Assembly: GCA_029256725.1 (NCBI GenBank)
Contig: JAQSXJ010000007.1
Span: 1 to 64,000 of the forward strand
Origin: Anaerocolumna sp.
GTDB taxonomy: Bacteria > Bacillota > Clostridia > Lachnospirales > Lachnospiraceae
DNA length: 64,000 nucleotides
Direction: 5' to 3'
The notes below the pieces were generated by a model. The model did not search any database. It was given only the letters and a program-made list of their open reading frames with translations, and was not told the origin of the DNA. How positions within the stretch are numbered: position 1 is the stretch's first letter; every line of letters starts with the position of its first letter. This document shows positions 24,622 through 33,604 of this stretch, one piece after another. The translations under genes and the position numbers were made by a program.

Positions 24622-27282
24622 ATGAACAAAGAATTGGAAAAGAACTATAACCCCTTGGATATAGAAGACAGATTGTATGCAAAGTGGATAAATAAGAAAT
24701 ATTTTAAGGCTGAGGTGGATAAAAGCAAGAAACCTTTTACCATTGTTATGCCCCCGCCCAATATTACAGGACAGCTTCATATGGGACATGCCCTTGATAA
24801 TACCATGCAGGATATTCTTACAAGATTTAAGAGAATGCAGGGTTATAATGCGCTTTGGCAGCCCGGTACAGACCATGCAAGTATTGCAACGGAAGTTAAG
24901 ATTATCGAACAGCTTAAGAAAGAAGGCGTTGATAAGAAGGAGCTTGGAAGAGAAGGCTTCTTAAAGAGAGCCTGGGAATGGAAAGAGGAATACGGCGGAC
25001 GTATTATAAGCCAGCTTAAGAAGATTGGTTCCTCCTGTGACTGGGAAAGAGAACGTTTTACCATGGATGAGGGTTGTTCAGAGGCAGTAGAGGAAGTATT
25101 TATCAGACTTTATGAGAAAGGACTTATCTATAAAGGCTCCCGTATCATTAACTGGTGCCCTGTCTGCAAGACCAGTATCTCAGATGCAGAGGTAGAGCAT
25201 GAAGAGCAGAACGGACATTTCTGGCATCTTCTCTATCCTATTACAGGAACAGATAAATTCTTAGAGGTAGCTACAACAAGACCTGAAACGATGTTAGGTG
25301 ACGTTGCTGTTGCTGTACATCCGGAAGATGAGCGTTATAAGGAATTGATTGGAAAGACCGTAATTCTTCCTTTCCTTGACAAAGAGATACCGATTATCGC
25401 AGATACCTATGTAGACAAGGATTTTGGTACCGGTGTTGTAAAGATTACTCCTGCTCATGACCCTAATGACTTCGAAGTAGGAAAAAGACATAACTTAGAG
25501 CAGATCAATATCATGAACGATGATGCCACAATCAATGAAAAAGGTGGTAAATTTGCCGGAATGGACCGTTATGCAGCCAGAAAGCAGATGGTGAAAGAGT
25601 TAGAGGATATGGGACTACTAAAGAAAGTAGAAGACCATGTTCATAATGTAGGTATCCATGACAGATGTAATACAACGGTAGAACCCCTAATCAAACAGCA
25701 GTGGTTCGTTAAAATGGAGGAACTGATAAAACCCGCAGTAGATGCAGTAAAAAGCGGTGAAATAACCTTTGTACCGGAACGTTTTGATAAGATCTATTTT
25801 AACTGGACAGACAATATCAGAGACTGGTGTATCTCCAGACAGCTCTGGTGGGGACATAGAATTCCTGCTTATTACTGTGAAAAATGCGGAGATGTGGTAG
25901 TATCAAGAGAAGTACCAGGAACCTGCCCGAAATGCGGACATGATCACCTGGTTCAGGATGAGGATACTCTGGATACCTGGTTCAGCTCAGCACTGTGGCC
26001 TTTCTCCACCCTTGGCTGGCCTAAGAATACAGAAGACCTTGAATACTTCTATCCTACCGATGTACTTGTTACCGGCTATGATATTATTTTCTTCTGGGTA
26101 ATACGTATGGTATTCTCCGGATATGAATATACTGGCAAAGCACCTTTTCATAAGGTACTGATTCATGGTCTGGTAAGAGATTCTCAGGGAAGAAAGATGA
26201 GTAAGTCCCTTGGAAATGGTATCGACCCTCTTGAGATAATTGATAAGTACGGAGCAGATGCTCTTCGTCTGACGCTGATTACCGGTAATGCCCCCGGAAA
26301 TGATATGCGTTTCTACCTGGAAAGAGTAGAAGCCAGCAGAAACTTTGCCAATAAGGTATGGAATGCTTCCCGTTTCATTATGATGAATCTTGAGAAAGCT
26401 GAAGCAGTAGAGGGAGATAAGGTTCTCTTAACAGATGCTGACAAGTGGATTCTATCCAAATGCAATACCCTTGTAAAAGAAGTAACAGATAATATGGAAA
26501 GCTTCGAGCTTGGTATTGCTGTACAGAAAATATATGATTTTGTTTGGGAAGAATTCTGTGATTGGTACATCGAGATGGTTAAGCCCAGACTTTATAATGA
26601 TGCTGATGAGACCAAAGCAGGTGTTATCTGGACTTTAAAACAGGTTTTGATCACCTCCTTAAAGCTCCTTCATCCCTATATGCCTTTTATTACAGAAGAA
26701 ATCTACTGTACTTTATTAGAAGCAGAAGGAAAAGACGGAGAAGCAGAGTCCATTATGATATCTGAGTGGCCGGTATTTGATGAGAAGTACAATTACAGCA
26801 AAGAGGAAGAAGCAGTTGAATTAATGAAGGAAGCAGTAAAGGGTATCAGAGCTGTTCGTGCCGGTATGAATGTACCGCCTTCAAAGAAAGCTTCCGTTAT
26901 CATTGTAACGGAAAACAGCAGAATAACTGAAATCTTTGAGAACAGCAGAGCTTTCTTTGCAGCACTTTCTTATGCTTCTGAAGTAACCATACAGAAGAAT
27001 ACCGATGGAATACCTACAGATGCAGTTACAGCACTTATTCCGGAAGCTGTAATCTATATGCCATTTGCAGAACTGGTAGACATTGAGAAAGAAATAGAAA
27101 GACTGAATCAGGAAAAGACGCGTTTATCCGGTGAGTTAAGTCGTGTAAACGGAATGTTAGCTAACGAAAGATTCGTAAGCAAAGCACCGGAAGCCAAGAT
27201 TCAGGAGGAGAAGGAAAAACTGGCAAAATACACCCAACTTATGGAACAGGTGGAAGAACGTCTTAAGACTCTTACGAAATAG
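24622..27282 (+). CDS. valS: Valyl-tRNA synthetase
   Basis: An 886-residue class Ia synthetase charging tRNA-Val. [14 protein letters not shown] is the HIGH motif (residues ~45-58) and [14 protein letters not shown] the KMSKS motif. Between them is the CP1 editing domain with [21 protein letters not shown] four-cysteine zinc site reads YYCEKCGD...CPKCGHD. The C-terminal arm is a heptad-rich coiled coil ([20 protein letters not shown]), as in other bacterial ValRS. The start has GAGAGG within the repeated leader. Expression is controlled by the upstream T-box. Confidence 0.98.
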   Translation: MNKELEKNYNPLDIEDRLYAKWINKKYFKAEVDKSKKPFTIVMPPPNITGQLHMGHALDNTMQDILTRFKRMQGYNALWQPGTDHASIATEVKIIEQLKKEGVDKKELGREGFLKRAWEWKEEYGGRIISQLKKIGSSCDWERERFTMDEGCSEAVEEVFIRLYEKGLIYKGSRIINWCPVCKTSISDAEVEHEEQNGHFWHLLYPITGTDKFLEVATTRPETMLGDVAVAVHPEDERYKELIGKTVILPFLDKEIPIIADTYVDKDFGTGVVKITPAHDPNDFEVGKRHNLEQINIMNDDATINEKGGKFAGMDRYAARKQMVKELEDMGLLKKVEDHVHNVGIHDRCNTTVEPLIKQQWFVKMEELIKPAVDAVKSGEITFVPERFDKIYFNWTDNIRDWCISRQLWWGHRIPAYYCEKCGDVVVSREVPGTCPKCGHDHLVQDEDTLDTWFSSALWPFSTLGWPKNTEDLEYFYPTDVLVTGYDIIFFWVIRMVFSGYEYTGKAPFHKVLIHGLVRDSQGRKMSKSLGNGIDPLEIIDKYGADALRLTLITGNAPGNDMRFYLERVEASRNFANKVWNASRFIMMNLEKAEAVEGDKVLLTDADKWILSKCNTLVKEVTDNMESFELGIAVQKIYDFVWEEFCDWYIEMVKPRLYNDADETKAGVIWTLKQVLITSLKLLHPYMPFITEEIYCTLLEAEGKDGEAESIMISEWPVFDEKYNYSKEEEAVELMKEAVKGIRAVRAGMNVPPSKKASVIIVTENSRITEIFENSRAFFAALSYASEVTIQKNTDGIPTDAVTALIPEAVIYMPFAELVDIEKEIERLNQEKTRLSGELSRVNGMLANERFVSKAPEAKIQEEKEKLAKYTQLMEQVEERLKTLTK

Positions 27283-27420
27283 TTAAGATAAGAGGTAAAA
27301 ATTCTTAGGGTATGAGATTACACTTGATTTTTACCCATATAATGGTTAAGATAGAAAGAAAAGAGCGGATATAGAAAGCTTTATTAAAAGCGATTTAAAT
27401 CTGATAGAAATAAAAATATA

Positions 27421-27481
27421 ATTCACTTATATATATACATATTGCAAGCAGATTTGTGATATGTATATATAATGGGTGAAT
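27421..27481. repeat. 61-bp AT-rich inverted repeat
   Basis: attcacttatatatatacat (27421-27440) and its near reverse complement at 27459-27481 (atatgtatatataatgggtgaa...) flank a 16-base loop. It lies 43 bases before the start of the small gene and may be a leader hairpin or a degenerate palindromic element. Confidence 0.55.
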
Positions 27482-27523
27482 GAAATAAAAAGAGTGCACC
27501 GGAACGCACAGATAGGAGTTAGC

Positions 27524-27667
27524 ATGATTAATTTTGATGAAGAAATTGCTAAATTTCAGCCAAGCCTTGAAGTAGATCAGGTGGAGGAAGTAATACAAGG
27601 TAATGATCTGTCTGATATTACAGATATTATTAAGACTATGCTGAAGGAAATTAAAGACAAGAATTAA
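27524..27667 (+). CDS. Small conserved clostridial protein (47 aa)
   Basis: A 47-residue acidic protein beginning MINFDEEIAKFQPSLEVDQ and ending MLKEIKDKN. ATG 27524 with TAGGAGT upstream is preferred over the open-frame start at 27476. From memory, short proteins with the same [IN]-F-x-E-E-L/I...PSLEV pattern are found next to valS in Lachnospiraceae; no function is known to me. It is predicted all-helical, soluble and too short for a catalytic domain. A palindromic element follows the stop. Confidence 0.65.
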   Translation: MINFDEEIAKFQPSLEVDQVEEVIQGNDLSDITDIIKTMLKEIKDKN

Positions 27668-27673
27668 CCTGGT

Positions 27674-27751
27674 GGTGTGTTTGAAAACTTTTTGAACTGT
27701 ATTGACCGGCTCCCATAGCGGTATATGGCACAAGCAGTTTTCAAACACACC
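27674..27751. repeat. 78-bp palindromic intergenic element
   Basis: Perfect 16-bp arms ggtgtgtttgaaaact (27674-27689) and agttttcaaacacacc (27736-27751) flank a 46-base loop that itself holds an accggc...gcggt pairing. The right arm and adjoining loop are repeated in inverted orientation at 10127-10149, so this is a dispersed element rather than a plain terminator. Confidence 0.65.
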
Positions 27752-27895
27752 CTAGTGCGCGGAGTACTGCCTTACCACTATTAACCCAAGGCAGAGCGAG
27801 GTGGTTTTAGCAGAGCGAAGAGCAATGGAAAATAAGAATGGAAAGGAAGCCACAAGAGATTCCTTTGCTCGTATGGCAAGTGGCAGGAAGATAAC

Positions 27896-29299
27896 ATGAT
27901 ATGTCCGGTATGCAATAAAAGCGTTCAGGGTAAGAATAATCGCTGTGAACGCTGCGGTGAAGACTTAACAGTTTATACGAAAGTAAATTTGATGTCCAAC
28001 CGTTACTATAATGAAGGACTGCAGAAGGCAAAAGTAAGGGATTTGTCCGGTGCTATCATTATATTGAAAAAGAGCTTGGAGCTGAACAAGAGGAATACGG
28101 ATTCCAGAAATCTTCTGGGCCTTATTTATTATGAGATGGGAGAACCTGTCGCTGCTCTAAGTCAATGGGTAATCAGTAAGCATCTGCAGCAGGAGAATAA
28201 TGATGCGGACAGATATATGGAATTAGTGCAGGCTAATCCTACCAGACTTGAGAATCTGAATCAGACTACGAAAAGATATAATGCGGCCTTACAGTCTGCC
28301 AAGCAGGGAAATGAGGATTTGGCAATTATTCAGTTGAAGAAAGTTGTTAACCTTAATCCGCATTTTGTTAAGGCGCTTCAGTTGCTTGCCTTGTTGTATA
28401 TTAAGAGCGGTGAGCTTGACAAGGCTCTTAAGAATCTGACCAAAGCAAGCAAAATAGATGTATCCAATACTACTACCCTCAAGTACATGAGAGAATTAAA
28501 TGAACTGACTCAAGCCTCAGGTGAAGATACCAAGACAGAGAAGAAGGAAGAAAGAAAAGCCGTAACGGAACCAGTAGTCTTTGGGCATACTCCGTATAAA
28601 GAAGATAAACCTAATATATGGCCTTTTGTAAATCTAATTATCGGTATAGCAATCGGTATTATGGGTGCAGCATTTCTGCTGGTGCCGACAGTTATTAACA
28701 ACTACGAAGGCAAGTCCAATACGCAGAAAAGTGATTACATCGCACAGATTAATGAAATGGAACAGAAGTATGACGCTGCGGTAAAATCAAAGGATGAACT
28801 GGATACCCAAATCGCTGCTTTGAACAAGCAGATCGAAGAATTGACCGGCAACCAGGTGGATGATACAATTTATGATCAGCTCTTTAAAACAGCAGCTCTT
28901 TACGTTAATGAGCTTCAGAAAGGTAGTTCTCAGATTAACTATATTAATGTAGCTGAGCAACTGGCAAAGGTCAAAACTGATAAGTTAGAGAAACCTCAGG
29001 CTTTGGAGCTGTATAACCAGATAAAAGACGCTGTAGGTGAAAAAGCGGCAACTTCATTGTATAGTCAGGGATATAATCTGTATTCTACCAGAAAATACGA
29101 TGAAGCTTTAGAGGTGCTTCTTCAGGCCAATGCACTGGACGATACCAACGTGGATGCGGTGTATTTTATTGCCAGGTCTTACCATCAGCTCAGTGATTAT
29201 GAGAATGCCAGAAAATACTATAATCTGATTATAGAGAATTACCCGGATTCCGGCAAACGCTACACGCAATCACAGGAAAAATTGCAGTCACTGCCTTAA
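27896..29299 (+). CDS. Zinc-ribbon TPR membrane protein
   Basis: A 467-residue protein. Residues 3-24 form a zinc ribbon (CPVCNKSVQGKNNRCERCGE). TPR-like helices follow to about residue 200 (LSGAIIILKKSLELNKRNTD, LAIIQLKKVVNLNPHFVKAL). A single membrane segment lies at ~241-264 (FVNLIIGIAIGIMGAAFLLV). A coiled coil (EMEQKYDAAVKSKDELDTQI) and C-terminal TPRs complete it (YDEALEVLLQANALDDTNVD). Since the N-terminal half has no signal peptide, the zinc ribbon and first TPRs are probably cytoplasmic and the last TPRs outside. AGGAAG precedes the ATG. It probably scaffolds a protein complex across the membrane; no partner is named by context. Confidence 0.8.
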   Translation: MICPVCNKSVQGKNNRCERCGEDLTVYTKVNLMSNRYYNEGLQKAKVRDLSGAIIILKKSLELNKRNTDSRNLLGLIYYEMGEPVAALSQWVISKHLQQENNDADRYMELVQANPTRLENLNQTTKRYNAALQSAKQGNEDLAIIQLKKVVNLNPHFVKALQLLALLYIKSGELDKALKNLTKASKIDVSNTTTLKYMRELNELTQASGEDTKTEKKEERKAVTEPVVFGHTPYKEDKPNIWPFVNLIIGIAIGIMGAAFLLVPTVINNYEGKSNTQKSDYIAQINEMEQKYDAAVKSKDELDTQIAALNKQIEELTGNQVDDTIYDQLFKTAALYVNELQKGSSQINYINVAEQLAKVKTDKLEKPQALELYNQIKDAVGEKAATSLYSQGYNLYSTRKYDEALEVLLQANALDDTNVDAVYFIARSYHQLSDYENARKYYNLIIENYPDSGKRYTQSQEKLQSLP

Positions 29300-29359
29300 A
29301 AGAGTATTAAAATCACGGAATAAAATAATAAAAAATCATATATAACCACAACGAGGAGA

Positions 29360-29394
29360 GACAATTCCAAAAATTACTTGGAATTGTCTTTTCT
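29360..29394 (+). terminator. Rho-independent terminator
   Basis: Perfect 11-bp arms gacaattccaa (29360-29370) and ttggaattgtc (29378-29388) with a 7-base loop are followed by ttttctt. It ends the TPR protein transcript. Confidence 0.88.
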
Positions 29395-29745
29395 TATAGA
29401 CGGATGAGAAAATATATGTTAAAATATGTAAATGTAAACTTCTGGGTTTTATAATGTTCATATATGCTCTTTTTCATGTTTTCTTGTAATGAATGTTATG
29501 GAGTTTCTGAAAGTAAAGGTGAAGAACTAGTGCTGAATTATTGAGATACTTAATTCACGTCCTGATTTGTGGCATTCCACATCTGTAAGCAGATGCGGAC
29601 TGCAATGGGAACTAGTGTGAAAAAACTTAAAGACGTTTTTTCAACATCCTGAATTGTATGTGTGTTAACGCACACAGATGGGAGTTAATGCACCTGGCTC
29701 TAATGAAGGAGGTAGGTAAAATTAAATGTCCGGAAAGAGGTATGC
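29395..29745 (+). other. 350-base region upstream of the spoIIA operon
   Basis: No ORF is supported. It holds a hairpin tgaaaaaac/gttttttca (29618-29626, 29635-29643) and a short tgtgtg-ttaa-cgcaca palindrome near 29659. A sigma-H promoter is expected for spoIIA from established biology; gaattattg near 29534 and gaattgt near 29650 could be -10 elements, but I found no convincing AGGA-type -35. Confidence 0.4.
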
Positions 29746-30132
29746 ATGGATAAGAAAGAACCGTTAAAGAGAAAAGCAGAAATAAACAAAAAGGAGGCGG
29801 CGGAATACCACGTTAAGGAGAAGTGTCTGATAATACAGGTGAAACAGGATTTGGACCATCATAATACCCTCTCAATCAGGGAACAGTCGGACAAGCTTCT
29901 TGACAAGGGACAGATTAAGAATATTGTATTTGATTTCAGTGGAACGGATTTTATGGATAGTTCCGGAATCGGAGTAATAATGGGACGTTACAAAAAAATA
30001 GCACTTTCAGGGGGAAAGATTTTTGTAACTGGTATAAACAATAATTTAGACAGAATTTTCAGAATGTCCGGACTTTATCGGATCGTTCCGAAATTTGATT
30101 CCATAGAAGAGGCGTTAGCTAAGGGAAGATAG
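29746..30132 (+). CDS. spoIIAA: Anti-sigma F factor antagonist SpoIIAA
   Basis: A 128-residue STAS-domain protein of the forespore sigma-F switch. The phosphorylatable serine lies in FMDSSGIGVIMGRYK near residue 74. Dephosphorylated SpoIIAA binds SpoIIAB and frees sigma F. The N-terminal ~20 residues are a charged extension compared with B. subtilis SpoIIAA (about 117 residues), and AAAGAGG precedes the ATG. It is 22 bases upstream of spoIIAB in the conserved three-gene order. Confidence 0.95.
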   Translation: MDKKEPLKRKAEINKKEAAEYHVKEKCLIIQVKQDLDHHNTLSIREQSDKLLDKGQIKNIVFDFSGTDFMDSSGIGVIMGRYKKIALSGGKIFVTGINNNLDRIFRMSGLYRIVPKFDSIEEALAKGR

Positions 30133-30154
30133 GTGTTTAAACAGGAGGATAAGT

Positions 30155-30574
30155 ATGGATACCAACGAAATGTTATTAGAGTTTGACAGCAAATCTGAAA
30201 ATGAGAGTTTTGCAAGATCGGTAGTGGCAAGTTTTGTAGCTCAGCTGGATCCTACATTGGAGGAAATATCCGATATCAAAACTGCTGTTTCAGAAGCTGT
30301 AACCAATGCCATTATACATGGTTATGACAAGCTCAAAGGTAAAGTTATTGTTTTTTGCAGAATATTTGGACATGAAGTGTATGTTGAGGTGCGGGATCAA
30401 GGTCAAGGGATAGGGGATGTAACTAAGGCAATGGAGCCTCTGTTTACCACCAAGCCGGAGGAAGAGAGATCCGGTATGGGATTTTCTTTTATGGAAGCCT
30501 TTATGGATGATTTGGAAGTGGAATCAGAAATAGGCAAAGGAACTATCATAAAAATGAAAAAGAAAATCCACTAG
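30155..30574 (+). CDS. spoIIAB: Anti-sigma F factor SpoIIAB
   Basis: A 139-residue GHKL-type serine kinase and anti-sigma factor that holds sigma F inactive and phosphorylates SpoIIAA. The N box (EAVTNAIIHGYD), G1 box (VRDQGQGIGD) and G2 box (ERSGMGFSFMEAF) are intact. Length is nearly that of B. subtilis SpoIIAB (146). AGGAGG precedes the ATG at 7-base spacing. It is the middle gene of the operon. Confidence 0.96.
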   Translation: MDTNEMLLEFDSKSENESFARSVVASFVAQLDPTLEEISDIKTAVSEAVTNAIIHGYDKLKGKVIVFCRIFGHEVYVEVRDQGQGIGDVTKAMEPLFTTKPEEERSGMGFSFMEAFMDDLEVESEIGKGTIIKMKKKIH

Positions 30575-30620
30575 GGCTTACATCCTGAGTAAACCTCATG
30601 AGCAGGAAGGAAGTGAAACA

Positions 30621-31334
30621 GTGGACACAATCGAATTAATCCGTTTATCGCAACAGGGAGATAAGGAGGCAAGGGATAGGGTAATAACGGAGAATGTAGG
30701 ATTGGTATGGAGTATAGTAAGAAGATTTATGTCAAGAGGTCATGAGACGGAGGATTTATTTCAAATAGGGAGTATCGGACTGATAAAAGCAATTGATAAA
30801 TTTGATATGAGCTATGAGGTGAAGTTCTCCACCTATGCAGTACCTATGATAATGGGTGAAATAAAGAGATTTCTAAGGGACGACGGTGCAATAAAGGTCA
30901 GCCGTTCTATGAAAGAAACTGCAGGCAAGATTCGTGTTATCAGAGAACGGCTTGGAAGCCTGTATGGAAGAGAACCAACCTTAGAAGAGATCAGTAAAGA
31001 ATTGAATTTGGCAAAAGAAGAAGTACTAATGGCATTGGAATCAGGTGCAGAAGTAGAATCGCTCTATAAAACAATTTATCAGGGAGATGGAAATGCGATC
31101 TATCTTATAGATAAATTGGAACAAACCAATGATGAAAGTGAAAATATGATTGACAAGCTTGCCTTACGAGAGACCATCGCATCACTTGATGAGAAGGATC
31201 AGGAATTAATCAGGCTTCGATACTTTTTGAATAGAACGCAGACAGATATCGCAAAAGAAATGGGAATTTCCCAGGTTCAGGTATCGCGGTTAGAAAAGAA
31301 GATACTCTTAAAAATGCGAGAAAGAATGTCGTAA
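30621..31334 (+). CDS. sigF: RNA polymerase sporulation sigma factor SigF
   Basis: A 237-residue sigma-70-family factor, the first forespore-specific sigma. Region 2 is seen in HETEDLFQIGSIGLIKAIDKF, region 3 in MKETAGKIRVIRERL and region 4 in FLNRTQTDIAKEMGISQVQV, which is the -35-binding helix-turn-helix. The start is a GTG with AGGAAGGAAGTG upstream. It follows spoIIAA-spoIIAB in the usual spoIIA operon (spoIIAC), and a terminator lies about 100 bases downstream. Confidence 0.96.
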   Translation: MDTIELIRLSQQGDKEARDRVITENVGLVWSIVRRFMSRGHETEDLFQIGSIGLIKAIDKFDMSYEVKFSTYAVPMIMGEIKRFLRDDGAIKVSRSMKETAGKIRVIRERLGSLYGREPTLEEISKELNLAKEEVLMALESGAEVESLYKTIYQGDGNAIYLIDKLEQTNDESENMIDKLALRETIASLDEKDQELIRLRYFLNRTQTDIAKEMGISQVQVSRLEKKILLKMRERMS

Positions 31335-31431
31335 ACAATGGCTGATATTACCAGTATATAATAATGCAGTTAACAGATAATAACAATTATACAAGTATCT
31401 ATGACAGTAGGAATCATAAATACAAGAAAGA

Positions 31432-31468
31432 ACAGCATCAGTTAAAAAAACTGCTGCTGTTTTTTATT
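31432..31468 (+). terminator. Rho-independent terminator of the spoIIA operon
   Basis: acagcatcagtt and aactgctgctgt pair around an aaaaa loop, followed by tttttattt. It separates spoIIA from the spoVA operon, which therefore needs its own promoter in 31470-31600. A sigma-G type promoter is expected there but I could not place it with confidence. Confidence 0.85.
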
Positions 31469-31604
31469 TACAATTTTATGTCGCTTTATTTATGAATTGA
31501 TTTAAGTTGTTCTGGCTATTGAAGCTTCTTTCTTCTTTGAAGCAGAGTTACTTAAATTCAACTTATATAGAATAAAATTCATTAGAAAGGTTAGGTAACT
31601 AAAA

Positions 31605-31805
31605 ATGATATTCAGACAGAAGCGAATCTGGATAATTACAGCCGCCACTTTACTGCTAATTGCTGCAGGGATTATTATTGTAATTTTTGCACAGAATACG
31701 GAGAAGGAGATTCATAAGGGAACCCTTGTATATAAGAGCAGTTATTGCAGTGCAACCGGAATAGAAGGAAAGATGCCTGATGAAGAATACACGGTTATAT
31801 ATTAA
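31605..31805 (+). CDS. Small single-pass membrane protein preceding spoVAA
   Basis: A 66-residue ORF with one strong membrane segment (WIITAATLLLIAAGIIIVIF, residues 9-28) and a polar tail that holds one Cys. GAAAGG lies upstream at loose spacing. Its 3' end overlaps the spoVAA start by 26 bases, which fits translational coupling. I do not recognise a family. It may be a real small spoVA-operon protein, or only a coupled leader ORF. Confidence 0.5.
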   Translation: MIFRQKRIWIITAATLLLIAAGIIIVIFAQNTEKEIHKGTLVYKSSYCSATGIEGKMPDEEYTVIY

Positions 31806-32409
31806 AATTGACAAAAATAATCTGGTACATCATAAGATAGTACGATTAAAAGATGTTGCAAAACTTTTTTCTCCAAATCGAAATGTAACGGAAGACCTTT
31901 ATCAACAGGTGCTCTTTATTATAAAGGATGATAAAAAAGCCAACTATGTTTTCTCTGTGTTAAAACTTTTGGAATTGATTCATAAAGAGTATCCGGATTT
32001 GGAAATTATTAATCTGGGTGAGAGGGATTTTATTATTCTCTATGAACCGGAACAAAAGGAAAAGAAGCTTTGGGAGTATTTTAAAGTGGGCTTTGTATCC
32101 TGTATTGTCTTTTTTGGTGCGGCTTTTACTATAATGACTTTTAATGAGGATGCCAATGTATCTGTTATTTTTGAATTAATTTATAAATCTGTTATGGGGA
32201 CGGAACAGGTCAAGGGATCTATTTTGGAAATTTCCTATGCAGCTGGGTTACCTCTTGGTATCATAATCTTCTTCAATCACTTTAGTAAAATGAAAGCCGG
32301 AAAGGATCCTACACCTATGCAGGTGCAATTAAGGTTATATGAAGCGGATCTGGATGAAACATTGATTGAAAACAAATCAAGAGAGGGGAAATCCATCGAT
32401 GTTCCTTAA
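31780..32409 (+). CDS. spoVAA: Stage V sporulation protein AA
   Basis: A 209-residue SpoVAA of the inner spore-membrane channel that moves dipicolinic acid-calcium. The N-terminal soluble half contains LYIKIDKNNLVHHKIVRLKD and VLKLLELIHKEYPDLEI. Two membrane segments follow near residues 105-125 and 150-170 (VGFVSCIVFFGAAFTIMTF, SYAAGLPLGIIIFF). The start overlaps the preceding small ORF by 26 bases. The stop overlaps the spoVAB start. Gene order AA-AB-AC-AD-AE is complete. Confidence 0.9.
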   Translation: MKNTRLYIKIDKNNLVHHKIVRLKDVAKLFSPNRNVTEDLYQQVLFIIKDDKKANYVFSVLKLLELIHKEYPDLEIINLGERDFIILYEPEQKEKKLWEYFKVGFVSCIVFFGAAFTIMTFNEDANVSVIFELIYKSVMGTEQVKGSILEISYAAGLPLGIIIFFNHFSKMKAGKDPTPMQVQLRLYEADLDETLIENKSREGKSIDVP

Positions 32410-32821
32410 ATACTTATTATTAGTTTTTATTGGACTTACCGGCGGTATATTGATAGCGGCAGGTATGGTAGCTTTTATAACCATTGTCGGGGTTCTGACT
32501 CGTCTTGCTATAAGAACAGATACCGCCAAGCGAATTCTGCTATATGAAGATATTGTTGTAGTTGGGTCAACCTTAGGAAATATTCTGGATATATTTAAAC
32601 CTCCATTACCCATTGGGCATGTGGGGCTGATAATCTTCGGACTGTTTTCAGGCTGCTTTGTCGGATGTCTTGCTGTTGCCCTTGAAGAGGTAATACAGAT
32701 ATTTCCTATAATGACGCACAGACTTAAGCTTAAAATAGGAATACCCATAATCGTATTGTGTTTGGCTTTAGGAAAAGGCGCAGGTGCTTTTTTTCAACTA
32801 TTTATACATTATAAAAAATGA
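32399..32821 (+). CDS. spoVAB: Stage V sporulation protein AB
   Basis: A 140-residue membrane protein with about four hydrophobic segments (LLLVFIGLTGGILIAAGMVA, HVGLIIFGLFSGCFVGCLAV). ATG 32399 is preferred over the open-frame start at 32366 because GAGAGGGG lies upstream and the overlap with spoVAA is then 11 bases. SpoVAB is part of the spoVA channel operon; its own role is poorly known. Confidence 0.9.
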   Translation: MFLKYLLLVFIGLTGGILIAAGMVAFITIVGVLTRLAIRTDTAKRILLYEDIVVVGSTLGNILDIFKPPLPIGHVGLIIFGLFSGCFVGCLAVALEEVIQIFPIMTHRLKLKIGIPIIVLCLALGKGAGAFFQLFIHYKK

Positions 32822-32966
32822 CTTGAGTGTCAATAGACAGTTTTATCATTAGGACGGAAATTTACAACAGGGCTTTTAACTCTCAAATCAAAAAATAAAG
32901 AATAAATTCTATGACAACTATGTAAAATAGTAAGGCGTTTATTTAAGTGAATAAGGAGGTAATAAC

Positions 32967-33473
32967 ATGCAGGATAACAAAAATAAAGTTACTGCCGCAG
33001 ATGTTGTGAAGGAACAGGATAAGGATAAGAAAGCAGAGAAATATAATAAATATGTGAAAGATAAAACACCTGTTCATAATAAATTTATCAATATTTTAAA
33101 TGCTTTTTGGGTAGGAGGGCTCATTTGCGTTCTGGGACAAGGCTTAAACAACTACTATACATCCCTTGGATGCAGTGAAGATCAGGCATCCGGATATACT
33201 GCACTTTCATTGATATTGTTATCAGTTATTCTTACAGGATTAAATATTTATCCTAAGATTGCAAAATTTGGTGGTGCCGGAACCGTAGTACCTATCACCG
33301 GCTTCGCTAATTCTGTTGCTGCGCCGGCAGTAGAGTTTAAAAAAGAAGGACAAGTATTTGGTATTGGATGTAAGATATTTACCATTGCAGGTCCTGTAAT
33401 CTTATATGGTGTATTTAGTTCCTGGGTGCTGGGGGTTATATATTTTGTATTAATGAAACTTGGAATTGTCTGA
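32967..33473 (+). CDS. spoVAC: Stage V sporulation protein AC
   Basis: A 168-residue membrane protein of the SpoVAC/SpoVAE family, the mechanosensitive channel subunit in B. subtilis. The charged N-terminus (~35 residues) precedes membrane segments near residues 45-65, 75-95 and 135-165. The conserved GGAGTVVPITGFANS and KIFTIAGPVILYG are present. AAGGAGG precedes the ATG. It is 145 bases after spoVAB. Confidence 0.95.
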   Translation: MQDNKNKVTAADVVKEQDKDKKAEKYNKYVKDKTPVHNKFINILNAFWVGGLICVLGQGLNNYYTSLGCSEDQASGYTALSLILLSVILTGLNIYPKIAKFGGAGTVVPITGFANSVAAPAVEFKKEGQVFGIGCKIFTIAGPVILYGVFSSWVLGVIYFVLMKLGIV

Positions 33474-33512
33474 TTCAGAGAACAGTAAAAACAAGGAATA
33501 TAATACATTTAT

Positions 33513-33599
33513 TCTGAAAGAACTTAGGCGAGCACGTGGGTGCTTCTATTAAGCTTCTTTCATCATACTTTGTGCCGCTGTGGGCGGCGGAATGAGAGG
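33513..33599 (+). repeat. Dispersed leader element, copy 4 (fullest form)
   Basis: Starts with ctgaaagaactt, then a gagcacgtgggtgctt hairpin, ttaagcttctttcatca (33549-33565), and gtgccgctgtgggcggcgg, and ends with the Shine-Dalgarno gaatgagagg, five bases before the spoVAD ATG. It aligns over its length with 5190-5280 and in its 3' core with 10333-10358 and 24591-24616. Confidence 0.65.
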
Positions 33600-33604
33600 T
33601 AAGA

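Noticed and set aside
29515..29660. Sigma-H promoter of spoIIA
   Set aside because: GAAT-type -10 sequences exist but no acceptable AGGA-type -35 at the right distance was found, so it is not listed as a feature.
29791..29815. Another copy of the leader element (ggaggcggcggaatacc)
   Set aside because: It lies inside the spoIIAA coding region and shares only a short GGCGGCGGAAT run; no downstream start codon at the expected distance.
31470..31604. Sigma-G promoter of spoVA
   Set aside because: Expected biologically but no clear match to the consensus could be placed by eye.
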